Below are positions 12,548 through 23,679 of a DNA stretch of 64,000 nt, one piece after another (position 1 is the first letter of the stretch; every line of letters begins with the position of its first letter). The position numbers were made by a program, and so were the translations under genes. This DNA comes from Siphonodentalium dalli (lineage: Eukaryota > Mollusca > Scaphopoda > Gadilida > Siphonodentaliidae). The stretch is from assembly GCA_032622095.1 (NCBI GenBank), contig CP136063.1, positions 77,849,980 through 77,913,979 on the forward strand, in the 5' to 3' direction. Under the pieces are notes generated by a model. That model did not search any database, was not told where the DNA came from, and saw only the letters and a program-made list of their open reading frames with translations.

Positions 12548-12991
12548 AGCCGCATGGCGGTTTGCGCTCCAAAATGCACATAATATTATTCGCTTTTAAA
12601 TTTTTCTCAGTATCGAAATAGGTCGATATATATCTGAACTAACTTTCTACGAGCATCGCGTAACCCAAAAAACAGACGCATTGAAGTAATGAAAACTACA
12701 AGTGTGAATACGGTGTTTCGGTCACAAACACAAAACAGCCATTTGCGCGACATGGTACACAAAAGAGCGTTCCGTGGTAGGCTATTCCAGATATGGTAGC
12801 AATAAAGAGCGTTCATCTGACTTCTGGCGAAAAGTTGAAAACGGCTGAAAAATGGCTGTGACTTTGGCAAGTTTTGCAGAGTATATGAAGCCGACATCTC
12901 AATAGTTTGTTTACTTATCGACCTATCGTATCCGTCGCTACAAATTACGTAGAAAAAACATTGGAGGTTCGAATGAGCCATGTCCATTTAA
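12544..12991 (+). mobile_element. Repeat family C, copy 3 (448 bp, TTAA-flanked)
   Basis: Complete from TTAAAGCCGCATGGCGG to GAGCCATGTCCATTTAA. It holds the full paired motif AAAAGAGCGTTCC ... CCAGATATGG ... AATAAAGAGCGTT at about 12760-12810. It abuts copy 2 on the left and a partial copy on the right. Confidence 0.82.
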
Positions 12992-13164
12992 TCTCTGTGC
13001 AAAAACTATTGATAACAGCTGGAAAATGACTGTGACATTGGCAAGTATTTTTCAGAGTACTTGAAGCTGGTATATCAATACTTCGTGTAATTATCAAACT
13101 ATGTTATACCTACTTCAATTACGTAAACAAATTTTGGAAGCTCGAATGGGCCATGTCCGTTTAA
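12992..13164 (+). mobile_element. Repeat family C, copy 4 (3' part only)
   Basis: Repeats the last third of the family, from TCTCTGTGCAAAAACTATTG to GGGCCATGTCCGTTTAA, directly after copy 3. Together the three make a head-to-tail cluster. Confidence 0.75.
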
Positions 13165-14418
13165 TGATATACATTCCAAAGGACTACAGGTTGCCATAAA
13201 TAACATTATTTCAAGCGGATTCCGAGATAATTTTGCCAACGTCGATATTGTGTCCTTTATTGCCTGTTGCGTCGTGTGCGTTGACTCGCAAAAAAATGTT
13301 GCGCAACAAATTAGTGTGTTGCAGGCAAGAGAACGCATGCCTCCGCATGCGCACAAGCTGCAACAATGTTGCGCAACGTTGTTGCTTCGTGTGCGATGGG
13401 CTTACGGCGCAACGCTCCGGCAAGTATCAACTATATAGTAAGTGCCACCATATTTTTTCTTGGGATAACGCCGCTGATAAATATAGCGTCATCAGAAATT
13501 ACCTGGTAACCAGCGCCCTGCTGCATGTAATGGAGCGTAGGAAAGGAGTACTGATTTTACGTCATGAGATTATGACGACTTATCAGAAATTCTGCCCACA
13601 TATAATATTATGGTCAAATACAAATAAGCACTGTTTATCTCCCTTGATGACTTGATAAGACCGCTGTCACCGGCTGCATTTTACCCACATTTGGTGGACT
13701 TCCGCGGTATTAAGATATATACTAAGCGAACAGAACATGTTGCCTTATTAAGCACACAACGTCAACAAAACTACCGCTTTAATTCTCCATTCTGTCATTC
13801 GTGTTTAGTGTGGGAATAGTTCTCAAAGCACATAGGACATTTTACTTTGGGGTGATCGGTTCGCCATTTTGGTTGGATTCCGATGGAAAACCCCGCGGTA
13901 AATATAGAAAACCACAGACTAGTACACGGATCAGCGAGCGGTGCAGCTGAACCGACCTATACTCAGCCGAAATCAGTTGTGACGTCAACAAGATATTCTC
14001 ATCGAGAACGTGATATTACATTAGTCCACTATACTCCGTTTATATTTATAGTTGACCACGTGAATGATTGTCAAATATCAGAAAATTGGAATGGGGCTCC
14101 GATCGTTCGAGATTCAACAGACTCACTGGAGCTGGTTGATGGGATTGACAAGTGTTATTTGTATACATATAAAGTCAATATAGCAAATGCCAAATACGCT
14201 GTCACTTAGTCTAGTTGTCCGACTAAGTTGTGGCTATGACGTCACGTGATGGTGGACGAGATTTTGAGATCATGTGTAGCCTGGACATGATTCTCACTTG
14301 GGAAATCAGAGTACTATTATACTCGTAGGCATGCCACAATGACCAATATGTCATTAATTACAATGAAAGCAAGCTATTCGGAGCAAGAGTTAATGTACTT
14401 TTACGTGTAAGTTCTTAC
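13165..14418. other. Intron sequence with unrecognised frames
   Basis: An open frame of 108 codons (13883-14209, plus strand) and one of 140 codons (13233-13655) show no motif, and I do not believe they code. Around 13300-13390, phrases with GTTGCGCAAC and GCATGCG palindromes repeat. Confidence 0.35.
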
Positions 14419-14951
14419 CTATCAGAGGCACATACTCCGACGTAGCGGGCATATTTTCTGCGACCAACAACATGAACACAGAGAACGCCAATAGCACAGT
14501 CAATCCTAGAGTGATTCGCTCCCCTGAATCAGGTGGTAGGCAGAATCCAGACAGCGATAATGACGACAAGAGAACACATGGAATGATGACGTTGAACGCG
14601 TAATATAAGTATCTCCTCCTTATGTGGATAAAGAATGTTATATCCGGAAATGGTTGTGGACAACATTTGTAGTAAACCTCGCTTCGAACCACTTTAGTGT
14701 CTATAATAGTCCATTCCCCGTTGTCGACGTAGTTTGTCAAGTCGATATTTTCACTTCTCTTGTTGACGTCGACTTCAAAGCCATCATACGCCCACGAACC
14801 CAACTTCAGGTGACAAATCTGATCGTCGAAAGGAAAGTATGTAATATCCATCTTACACGAACTACGCATGCGCACAATTGGTGGCCAGAACACATTCCCA
14901 GTATCATCCAACATGGCAAGACTCCGCATATATCCGTCATGATCGACCACA
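14419..14951 (-). CDS. nAChR alpha-type subunit, Cys-loop to M2 exon
   Basis: This 533-bp exon carries most diagnostic features. Numbering residues from the split first codon of the 146-bp exon, the Cys-loop CKMDITYFPFDDQIC spans 133-147 with 13 residues between the cysteines. GSWAYDG holds the loop B tryptophan (154). SEVYYKCC gives the loop C tyrosine (195) and the vicinal cysteines 197/198 that define an alpha subunit. M1 is about 213-237 (YLYYAFNVIIPCVLL...). M2 is about 244-265, starting SGERITLG, with the glutamate ring at -1' and leucine at 9', so cation selectivity is expected. The C-terminal end PATSEYVPLI precedes the donor G|GTAAGA. The second loop C aromatic, usually Tyr in CC..PYPD, is Phe here (PFPD). 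The loop C spacing resembles alpha7-type subunits more than muscle alpha. The intron after M2 sits where many nAChR genes have one. Confidence 0.96.
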
Positions 14952-15332
14952 CTGAAAATGTCAAAAATGTTTTATATTAATATTTACATTACATTATTAT
15001 CAGTTTTACACCAAATCATGTTCGTTGATTGGTCGATTGCCAATCGAGTCACGTGTTTCATATCACAATAATGCACATTCATAATCAGAAAATAAACCGA
15101 TAACACGCAACCGAGACAAAGAAATAATAATTCCCAGCTAGATATATCAAATTTATATTTGTCTAACTTGTGGTATAATATGGCGCGAGTTTATCTCCAG
15201 TCTCGCGACATGTTTCGACACCTGATGCCGGATATTCCACTATATAGAAACAAATCTGTCAGGCAAAGCGGGGCTGTAATATTCGCTAATAATGTATATC
15301 GTGATAATGTATATATGAGTCTTGATCAAGTT
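14952..15332. other. Intron sequence, nothing recognised
   Basis: AT-rich stretch just upstream of the Cys-loop exon's acceptor, with no repeat boundary seen. Confidence 0.4.
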
Positions 15333-15415
15333 ATAAGATGACAGGAATTGGATGATAACACCTTTATAGACTCATTAGTGTATAAAGGTGTTATCATTAA
15401 TTCCTGTCATCTTAT
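15333..15415. repeat. Perfect-looking hairpin, 83 bp
   Basis: ATAAGATGACAGGAATT ... GATAACACCTTTATA is mirrored as TATAAAGGTGTTATC ... AATTCCTGTCATCTTAT around a 12-base loop. Probably a tiny MITE or the core of one. Confidence 0.85.
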
Positions 15416-16261
15416 GTATATCGTGGCATTCTCCTTTGGTATTGGCGGATTGAAAGCAAAGCGCTATGATTACCAAATCAATGGCATTTGGCTACAGGTA
15501 TATATAAGCGAACATTTTTATCGCCATCATAGCTCACGATTAACGTGAACAGCCTGTCGTGTATGTGATACCAATTACACTAGCTGCAGATGTTTCAAAT
15601 GCTCCCCACCAACTCTAGAGACTACAAAGGTCCATGTGCGTAAAACCTTTTTTAATTCCCTTCTATATGACACTGCCCCTCCCTAAGTTGGCTCTTGTGA
15701 TTTGACAGTGTGTCACTGGTATATGGAATCAATGTCACGATAGACAACATTATAAGACCCGATGGGAAACGAGCCTTCATCTTTAACAATCTTGTTATCA
15801 CATATTCGCAGCATTAAAAATGGTAACGGTGATTATTCCACGATAACGGATTCGAGGCACGTTCCAACGTCAGAAAGTATTCAACCGAACTAGCACGCAT
15901 GTGTGTCGTTGTTGATTTTATTAGCAACGCTTGTAAAGTTACCGACTGTTTCGTCGCAGAGCAATGTGCATCTGCATCAAGCTAATCGATCAGAATTGTC
16001 AAATTCACTATTACTATGGTCCAACAGCGACGCGAGGCTCTTCGAATCCGTGACTCTGAATTTTCTCATTCAGATCGGATGGTGGGGTGACCATCTCGGA
16101 TAAAATTCGTTCGCGAACGGAACTTAAAGGCCCATTAAATTTTCGAGTCACTGATTAATTTTTAAAGTGCTTGATATACGGTTTTAATAACAATATGTGC
16201 CATAAAATATGATTAAAACACTATAATTCATCACCAATTGAAACTCAAAATTAAACTAAAA
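15416..16261. other. Intron sequence, nothing recognised
   Basis: No coding frame or repeat boundary recognised. Confidence 0.4.
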
Positions 16262-16840
16262 ATGTATTTTCAATGGAAGGGGAATAACACTACATCTTAA
16301 AGGTACGGTTGGCCTTGGCGGTGGGTATCCTGTGAAAATATCTCCACCCGTCAAAAACCGCTACAAACAGAAAGAACATCAAAATGTAGATAGACTTTGT
16401 CCGTATACAAATAAGAAATATCGCATAAACAGTATGTTATTGTCATATGTTTGACCATTGTTATGTAAACAAAAGAATAAAAAGTTACTTTTCTGGCGTT
16501 TGTTTATATTATGATGGTAAACATAAAGAGCGTTCTTTGTTGGTGAATTCCTGATATGGAACTAATAAAGAGCGTTTATGCCATTTGTGTGTGATTAGCC
16601 AGTTGCATTGTGTGGTCTTCTGTAACACAATCAGGCTCTTGCTAAGGTAAAATATAGTAGGTCTTTACGATAACATGCTGTTTACGCGATGGTCATGGTA
16701 TAAATGAATGAAACTGTATGCGTTTTAATGTTTTAATGTTTACAGTGTTTTGAACAAATATGAATATTTTCGACAATTAAGGCCTCACGTGCCTTTAAGG
16801 TATAGAGTTATTCCCCTTCCATTGAAAACAATTAAACTTG
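16262..16840. mobile_element. Hairpin element carrying a family B insertion
   Basis: The outer arms TTTTCAATGGAAGGGGAATAAC (about 16267) and GTTATTCCCCTTCCATTGAAAA (about 16808) are inverted copies. Between them lies the complete 502-bp family B element. The simplest reading is that B inserted in the loop of an older hairpin element. Confidence 0.75.
16297..16798 (+). mobile_element. Repeat family B, copy 1 (502 bp, TTAA-flanked)
   Basis: Runs from TTAAAGGTACGGTTGGCCTT to AAGGCCTCACGTGCCTTTAA, with TTAA at both edges and short inverted ends (TTAAAGGTACG / CGTGCCTTTAA). It aligns over its full length with 36769-37270, which is the same size. It holds the paired motif ATAAAGAGCGTTCTTTG ... TTCCTGATATGG ... 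AATAAAGAGCGTTTATG. No transposase frame. Confidence 0.88.
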
Positions 16841-17807
16841 CGCACAGAACAGATGTGTCGGAAAAGGGGTCAACATAATAAATAGAGGTTATAAGCAACT
16901 AACTAATTGAAATTATGCCCCCTTTGCATTAGGGAAACTCGAGTCAGCATAAAAAGAATTACCGGCAGCTGAATGATGTATAATATCTTCGGTTGTTTAA
17001 TGTGAAAGACAAAAGAAATTCATAGGCTATGCTAATTCCTCGGCCATTTGTGTGGGATTGTTCGACAAGCTTCTAAGTTGGACCAAATTGGTTAGGGGTA
17101 GGGGTATTTTTCTATATTGAAATGTTTTGCACAAAATGAGGTAGTTGTGGAAATGCCAATTTATTTCCAGGAATAAGTATGGTAAGGACGTAAGGCACCA
17201 TTTAATTTTTGACAACTTATGTCCGACGTGGAGTTCTAAACGCCAAAATATTTCAAGTCTGGCTCAGTACCGTAATCAATCGTGGGCATGGCTTAACCCT
17301 AACACTGTCGCATATGAGAAATAATTAGTTGATTGTAACATTGAGTTCCTCTCGACAAAGGGACTATTAACGTATATTACAGCATGAACGTAAATTATTA
17401 TATGCATCGCTGATTACACAAGACACAGATCGAGACAATATGTCTTCAAGGGACATATGTTTTATTCCCCAGCTAAAAGCTGTGATTTAGACGACTATTC
17501 AAATACTACACCGGGTGATTTAACGTTGTATATGTGTGATTAGAGGGGAATATAGACATACGGCGTTTACCGATGAATTGAAGCAATCACCAGATAAACT
17601 ATCAATCTCCAGAGACATGTGTTACATCGAAACCAGCACGAAGTCAAGATGCTGTAATATCGGGACTAGACGTAAACAATTTATTCTGTCTTCGTTTAAA
17701 AGTCTGGTCTTATAGGGATTTCATATGAAATTGGCTCATGGACAAATACCCCATACAACGAACGAGTGTGTACTTTATGTAAAGATTTTTTAGGGGATGA
17801 ATTTCAT
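16841..17807. other. Intron sequence, nothing recognised
   Basis: No repeat boundary or coding frame recognised. Confidence 0.4.
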
Positions 17808-17880
17808 GTTACCTTACTCGTATTTAAATTCGCGCGTGGGTGCGCGAATTTAAAACTGAGCGAAAAATAATACGACACCT
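17808..17880 (+). repeat. Short repeat with GCGCGAATTTAAA hairpin
   Basis: TACTCGTATTTAAATTCGCGC is followed by its partial complement and then AAACTGAGCGAAAAATA. The same phrase recurs at 18467-18560 and 40136-40232, so these are fragments of one family. Confidence 0.65.
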
Positions 17881-18088
17881 GAATTTATCCCAAACTGTGT
17901 GTGAAAATAAGACGGTTATATGTTCGAGAGTTACATATACGTGTATTACGGAAGATTGGAGTGATTACATTCATATTCGAACAACCAATCTCAATACCAT
18001 TTAAAGCCTATATATATAGAGATAAATAATTGAATATATAATCTCCCACGTTTCAATGCTTGTAACAATGCACATATTTCAGAGTGAA

Positions 18089-18240
18089 TGTGCATGAAAG
18101 CACGTCCCCATACCCACAATGCCACATGGAGTGGCGCCGTGGCCATATAACATTATTGAGTTATTTATGTTAACCCAACTATTTAAAATACAAGCAGCCA
18201 TTTTTTTTGTGGAAGTCATCAGCCTACTCGGTTTTGGTTT
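18089..18240 (+). repeat. Repeat family E, 5' part
   Basis: TGCATGAAAGCACGTCCCCAT ... CCCAACTATTTAAAATACA aligns with 39632-39745. In both places the GCGCGAATT-type block follows some hundred bases downstream, so the pair likely belongs to one element. Confidence 0.6.
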
Positions 18241-18466
18241 TACTTTCGAGCTCAATTCAATGATCCACATAACTGCTTAAATATCGGAATAATTACTGGG
18301 ATCATATACACCCATCTTCATAAAAAAATTATATAATGCAGTCATGTTCTACTCGATGTAAATTTCTGCCCTGATGGTCTTTACTACACACACGTATCTT
18401 TATGAGCCATTAAGAACTGACACTGTCATCAAGCACAAGACCTTTTCTAAAATATTTTTGTCAGTT

Positions 18467-18560
18467 TTGAATTCGCGCAGCATGGTGCGCGAATTCAAAG
18501 TGTGCGAATTTAAAACTGAGCGAAAAATAGTACTGCGCGAATCTAAATACGAGTAAGGGG
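18467..18560 (+). repeat. Repeat family E, 3' block
   Basis: TTTTGAATTCGCGCAGCATGG ... GAGCGAAAAATAGTACTGCGC matches 40136-40232 closely and contains an internal inverted GCGCGAATTC pair. It ends in TAAATACGA, as does the other copy. Confidence 0.7.
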
Positions 18561-19705
18561 ATGTTATACTAGTCTTCCCATGCCTAAATGAACTGAGATT
18601 TAAATATTTGAAACCCTATTACTACAGAAAACCGAACATATTGAAAGCAGCCGAATTGATTAATTGTGGCAATAGACGAGCACTGGTAAACCTCGCTTTA
18701 GATATTAAAAAAAGCCCAAAATATAACGTCCAACTCCTGAGGCGCATAATTCATCACACCCATGGGTGATTCTCCATTAAATGAACAATTTCGTCCAGAA
18801 AATTTTGGGGGGGAAAAGTTTGTCACATGCCGATGAATTTTATGTAGCACAGATATTGGTGACCACGAAAATGACATTCCGCAAAATTATAGGGCCAGGT
18901 CAAGGTCAATCAAGGTCGTTCATTACAGCATGTGCCAATGATGGGTTTTTGGGGTTGAATCAGGTTCAAATTGTCAAATTGTCAAATTGTCAAATTCGCT
19001 CTTTCTCCAAAACTTGTTGACATGTGCCCTTTAATAGTTGAATTATCGTTATGAGTATATATTGTTTGAGTAGCCGATGATGTATCGTCCAAACGACGTA
19101 TTGCGTAGCTCCGCACGTTGAGACGTCTATGAGATACAGCCATTTGAATATACGTGGTGGAAATTGATGTGCTTTGTGTGCGTGACTTAGAGTTCAAACT
19201 CTCCAAGAGGTCAACGAATACAGCGTTCAGATATGATAATTGGAAACAGATTTTGATCGCATAAAAGGCTATTCCTGTCAAGTCGGGCATGCCCTGCATG
19301 GTCCCTCGTACACTTGGTTTGACTCCAAACGATCGAGGAACTCTGATGTAGATAACGTGAACATACGTCAATCAAAGTCTGTTCCCCAAGGGGTTCGCCA
19401 AATTGCAATGATAATTTAGAGTAGAAAGCATTGTCGATGGATTTCTCTTACATGTTTCAAGATATTGAACTGAAATTTGGTATTTAGTGGTTTCTCGGTG
19501 CGCTCAATCAGATAGAATTGTCAGTGAGATATTCTGATGGTCCAAAATGTGTATCTTGACACCGTTGCTATAACACACGAGTCGGAAATCGCCCCGCAGG
19601 CAGAAAGATTGTTGAAAAGTACGGAAATAATTGACTTTCAAACTGTCATTTGCTTCTCACTGAGATTGTTTGATGTAAACGTCAATCCATTTAGAGAATT
19701 CGTTA
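18561..19705. other. Intron sequence with a weak receptor-like frame
   Basis: Contains a 10-bp triplet repeat (TCAAATTGTC, about 18965-19000) and a GGTCAAGGTCAATCAAGGTC tract. The 129-codon minus frame at 18982-19371 reads ICFQLSYLNAV and then a Ser/Thr-rich tail, vaguely like the last helix and tail of a rhodopsin-type receptor. The NPxxY signature is absent and no upstream helix was found, so I do not annotate it as a gene. Confidence 0.3.
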
Positions 19706-19718
19706 GATTCCGTTGATC

Positions 19719-19790
19719 ACCCCCCCCCCCCCCCCCACCACCACCACCACCACCACTCACCACTCATTCACTCACCCCCCACCCCCCCCC
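19719..19790 (+). repeat. Poly-C and (CCA)n simple repeat
   Basis: A run of about 18 C, then (CCA)n, CACTCA repeats and a second C-run. Low-complexity sequence, prone to assembly error. Confidence 0.95.
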
Positions 19791-19870
19791 GATTTTATAT
19801 AAACGCACTAAAACTAATCCATATGTCATATTTGTTCTTTTTATCTACACCCAGATCATTCATTAAAATT

Positions 19871-20272
19871 GCGTCATTACCCAAACAGAAGGAGTGTTTG
19901 GGTAATGACGCGTTTGGGTAATGACGATTTTCGTTTCAGCGCGCTCTTATATTTTGAATATCCATCACCTATGGAAATGAACTAGTTTATGAACAAACAA
20001 CCGCTGTGAGCTTTCGAAAAAAACTTTTAATCGTTCGCCTACAGCATGTAACATTCAAATGGTCTGCGTTTGTGTAATGACGCTGAATAAACATACGCTA
20101 GCGATTTCTAGTTTCAAAGGTTGATTTTGAAAAATTATTCAAGGAAACATAACCTGTGTTTATTTATTCTAGACATTAAAGGATATTTACTCCACGATGC
20201 AACCATAGATATGAACAAGCTATGTTTCTGGTGAAAATATCAGCCGTCTTTATCGTGCGTTTGGGTAATGAT
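19871..20272. repeat. Region with four GTTTGGGTAATGACG motifs
   Basis: A hairpin (GCGTCATTACCCAAAC ... GTTTGGGTAATGACGC, 19871-19911) is followed directly by another copy of the motif, then by variants near 20066 and 20262. The first and last could be element termini, but no target duplication was identified. Confidence 0.55.
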
Positions 20273-21840
20273 TCTATATAACGGGACATGCTTTTGGAAG
20301 ACTTCACATGCTTTCCACTAACTAAATATTTAATTTCATAAAAATTATACGAATTGCATGGCGTTCAGTGCAAAATTCCGCACAAGAATATTAATTGGTT
20401 TAAAGATAAATCGTTCGGTGGCGAATGGGAACAATCAGGGAAGTTGAATGCCTTTGATTTGGGACATGCTGTTTCGGGGTACGTAGCCTGTAATATACAC
20501 ATGGCATATATGTTGCCACACGTCCATACTAAACCCGAAATGTCTCTAATAAATGCCTGTATCGTGAGCTACAAGATCATTACCATCACTTTTATGTATG
20601 GTGGTCATTGTTTTTCATAGGATGAACTAATAACGCAGGACATGGGTTTGCTCGTTTACGGGAGAATCACCCCCATTATTATTTGTTTCTCTATTCTGAT
20701 CCCTCCACGATTTAAAAATAACAAACAAATTGAAATGACTAGCATTGACGTACTCATATAATTATTATATACACACATATGTATGTATATTTTGTAAAAG
20801 ACAATATACTAATATTTCTAAATGTACACCAAGCATGTGCCTTGCAATAATTTAGAATATTTGAATGGTATTAATTATATTATTACTCTGTTTGTCAATA
20901 CACGACGATGATTTTACAATAGATATAATTGAATATCACTCCTATATCACAACTTCAGAAGCGTGATTGGAAAGCATGAAAGGTAGAACTTACTGACTGG
21001 TATAACTGCCATGGTGAAATATCCCGATGTGGTGTCTTTTTTAACAGCAAGCAGGACTATTGACCGACTCGGAGGTCGCTTGTCGAGCTCAGTAGTTCTG
21101 ATTGATGTTCAGAAGACACCATCGAGGGAAAATAGCGCTCCACACCAAGGCACTGAACGTGTATTTCAGGGGATTTCCCGCTAAGATGACGGATCTATAT
21201 AGCGTTTCGTCGGTTTAATCTATCTTATATCTGTCATAGACTTCAGGACATGGATCGCTGTAGAGTTAATGCTGTCGGCGCTAAAACACTGCGGAAATTT
21301 CGCCATCGCGACACTTGTAAAATGTGCTTCTCTCAGGCCATCTTAAACCGATCAGCCTGAAAATGTCCGTGTCGTATTATAAGACGTATCAGATCTTATA
21401 TGTTCCAAATTTGGACTATATTGGACCCATGGTTTAACAGTTATAAATGCGTCAAAAGCTTGACCGAGTTACACGCACAAAGGCGACTGGTTATATACAC
21501 AGACGACGGGTTACATTATTTTATTCATGGCTGCTCAGGTGTTTTGCAAAATTACACGAATAGCCATTTTAATTGTGGCCGATTTGCAATATTTGCAATA
21601 TTTTGAAATTTACAATATCATATGTTTTGAATGTGTTAAAAAATAATGGTTTTCCCATATTCGTTCAGATTTGCCAAAGGCTGTGGAAATGATAAATTTA
21701 GAAAAAAAATAACGATACAGCACCAGTTTGACCTACCAGCATCATATCAATTCAGTAGAACCCAACAGCATAATAGCAAATTAGCAGATCCACTGAACGA
21801 GGGGTGTGTATATACACAACAGGTCTATATACATGTATTA
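20273..21840. other. Intron sequence, nothing recognised
   Basis: AT-rich. An 88-codon frame at 20354-20620 has no recognisable content. Confidence 0.4.
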
Positions 21841-22216
21841 TAGGCGGACATTTACCCACACGGACATTTATCCACCGGACATTTTCCCAACCGCTCATAA
21901 GAAACAGTGTGTTAGAAGATGTGGAACCCAAATCATTGGGAATGTTTTGACAGGTCAGTGAAACCAATTCACGCGATCGATGTCAACTCAGCTGATACAA
22001 TTGCGTTTCAACTATAGAACGCGATATTGATTATCAAAGTTTGAATTCTTCTTGAGTAAACTCTAGATAGCCCAAAGTACTTAATAGTAAATCAACCAAT
22101 TAAAGGTGGGGAAATGTCTGGCTCTGATATTGTGGATATTAGAGCGCGTGCGGAAATGTCCGGTGGGAAAATGTCCGGGATTCCCCGCTTCTGAAATATG
22201 TGGGGGAAATGTCTGG
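21841..22216. mobile_element. Inverted-repeat element with GGAAATGTCCGG motifs
   Basis: The left end has GGACATTTACCC, GGACATTTATCC and GGACATTTTCCC within 50 bp. The right end has the complements GGAAATGTCCGG, GGGAAAATGTCC and GGGGAAATGTCTGG. The arms are each built of short degenerate repeats, a design different from the other MITEs here. Confidence 0.6.
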
Positions 22217-22242
22217 ATACGGTGTGGTGCATGTGTATAACG

Positions 22243-22596
22243 ACTGTTCTCCCGAAACCCCGCACATTTTCTGCTTATAATAGCACTTATTTTAGGTAGA
22301 TTGTCTGCTTAGAATCGCCTAATTTTGAGTCCATAATGTGCTGAAAATGAAAGCTTATTAGTCACACCATCGACTCATAATGAGGCGATTCTAAGAAGAT
22401 TATGTGCCGACAATGACAAAAATAAGCCAACTCACGACTTTTCAGGTGTACGCTCATCAATGTGTTTTCATTGTGACCCGCGCCATAAAACGAAATAACC
22501 GCTATGACTCCATTATCTGCCTAATTCAGTATCAAATAACCACATTATGTATCTATTTCACATTATAGGTCGATTATGTGCATAACATAGGATATG
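22243..22596 (-). mobile_element. Repeat family A, copy 2
   Basis: Minus-strand copy of the 3561-3913 repeat, from TTCTCCCGAAACCCCGCACAT to ATAACATAGGATAT. It ends about 60 bp from the 110-bp nAChR exon. The inner stem ATGAGGCGATTCTAAG and its complement are preserved. Confidence 0.75.
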
Positions 22597-22654
22597 TTGG
22601 TTGATAACGCCAGACAATAGATTATGACAACAACGAACGGCGACTCTATCATAC

Positions 22655-22764
22655 CTGTTATACAATACGATGTCAGGCAACCAAATGAAATCACATGGCA
22701 TCCGGAACTTTGATATTCCAGCGAAGTGTGACTTGTTCCAAGCAAGCTTCTCGTCGTACCATTC
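22655..22764 (-). CDS. nAChR alpha-type subunit, 110-bp exon (loop A region)
   Basis: This 110-bp exon encodes EWYDEKLAWNKSHFAGISKF followed by RMPCDFIWLPDIVLYN and two bases of the next codon. The W.PDIVLYN block carries the loop A tyrosine of the agonist site and is a hallmark of nAChR subunits. The acceptor is CTTTTCAG; the donor is AG|GTATGA, a little off consensus but acceptable. The exon length equals that of the equivalent exon in vertebrate nAChR genes. The split codon (AG + T) gives serine at the junction with the next exon. Confidence 0.94.
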
Positions 22765-22989
22765 CTGAAAAGTTTTAAAGTGCACACTGATAAAGACAGA
22801 GATATCATAAAGATGCGCCCCTCCCCCAAATGTATATTTTATAACCACTAAAAGAAAGACTGGTCACAAAGACAACGACACATACACGTCATCCAGTCCT
22901 AACTTGCAGTGATCAATTTTGTAATATACTACCTGCTCGGATTTGCTTGGTTGGTCCGTGGTATCTACTAAGGGAATATTCGAAGTCCC

Positions 22990-23177
22990 TACTTCACGGT
23001 AGTTCTGTTTTGTAGCGCTCTATCCTACGACATGCATGCATGGTAGAGTACCCTATTTTATGGAAGCTCTGTTCTGTAGCGCTCTATCCTACGACATCTA
23101 TACTTAGTAGCGCACCATACTTCACGGTAGCTCTGTTCTGTGGCGCTCTATCCTACGACATCTACACTTAGTATCCC
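22990..23177 (+). repeat. About 65-bp tandem repeat, three units
   Basis: Units share ACTTCACGGTAGCTCTGTTC and TGTAGCGCTCTATCCTACGA. The second unit is the most diverged (TTTTATGGAAG). No coding content. Confidence 0.85.
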
Positions 23178-23679
23178 CGGTTCGTGTACCTGACGGTAGA
23201 TCTACTACACTTCATTTGGTGTGCAGAAAACAACTTTTAGTTCCGCGTTGCGATCGATTAGTGTACTCCATCCAACAAGGTTTCACACGAGAGTACGACG
23301 TGCTTACGTCGGACGACAAGCTAGCAGCGGTGTCAGAATTAAACTGCGATTATATTCATAGAATTTCAACATGCCATCGATCCGGAATCATATCTATTAT
23401 ATATATTGTTATATGCTAGTCTATCGTATATATACTTCTAGTTATATATATCAATATCCTTTATGTAATACATAATGTATGTGATGTATTTACTTGGATG
23501 AGAGAATAAAGCATCAACACTCAACTCTGAACAAGCAAGCAATCCGGAATTAGCGGGATGTATGTATAGGGCCATCTGATCACTTCCCACAAAGCCAAAG
23601 CGTACAGTATAGGAATGATTTCAAGATATATTCACAATAAAATTCAAATTTTATCTGACTTGCGTTGTTTATCATACAT

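Noticed and set aside
13233-14209. 140- and 108-codon plus frames in the nAChR intron
   Set aside because: No recognisable domain and no splice-site support; they may be chance.
14624-14980. 118-codon plus frame
   Set aside because: Shadow of the Cys-loop exon.
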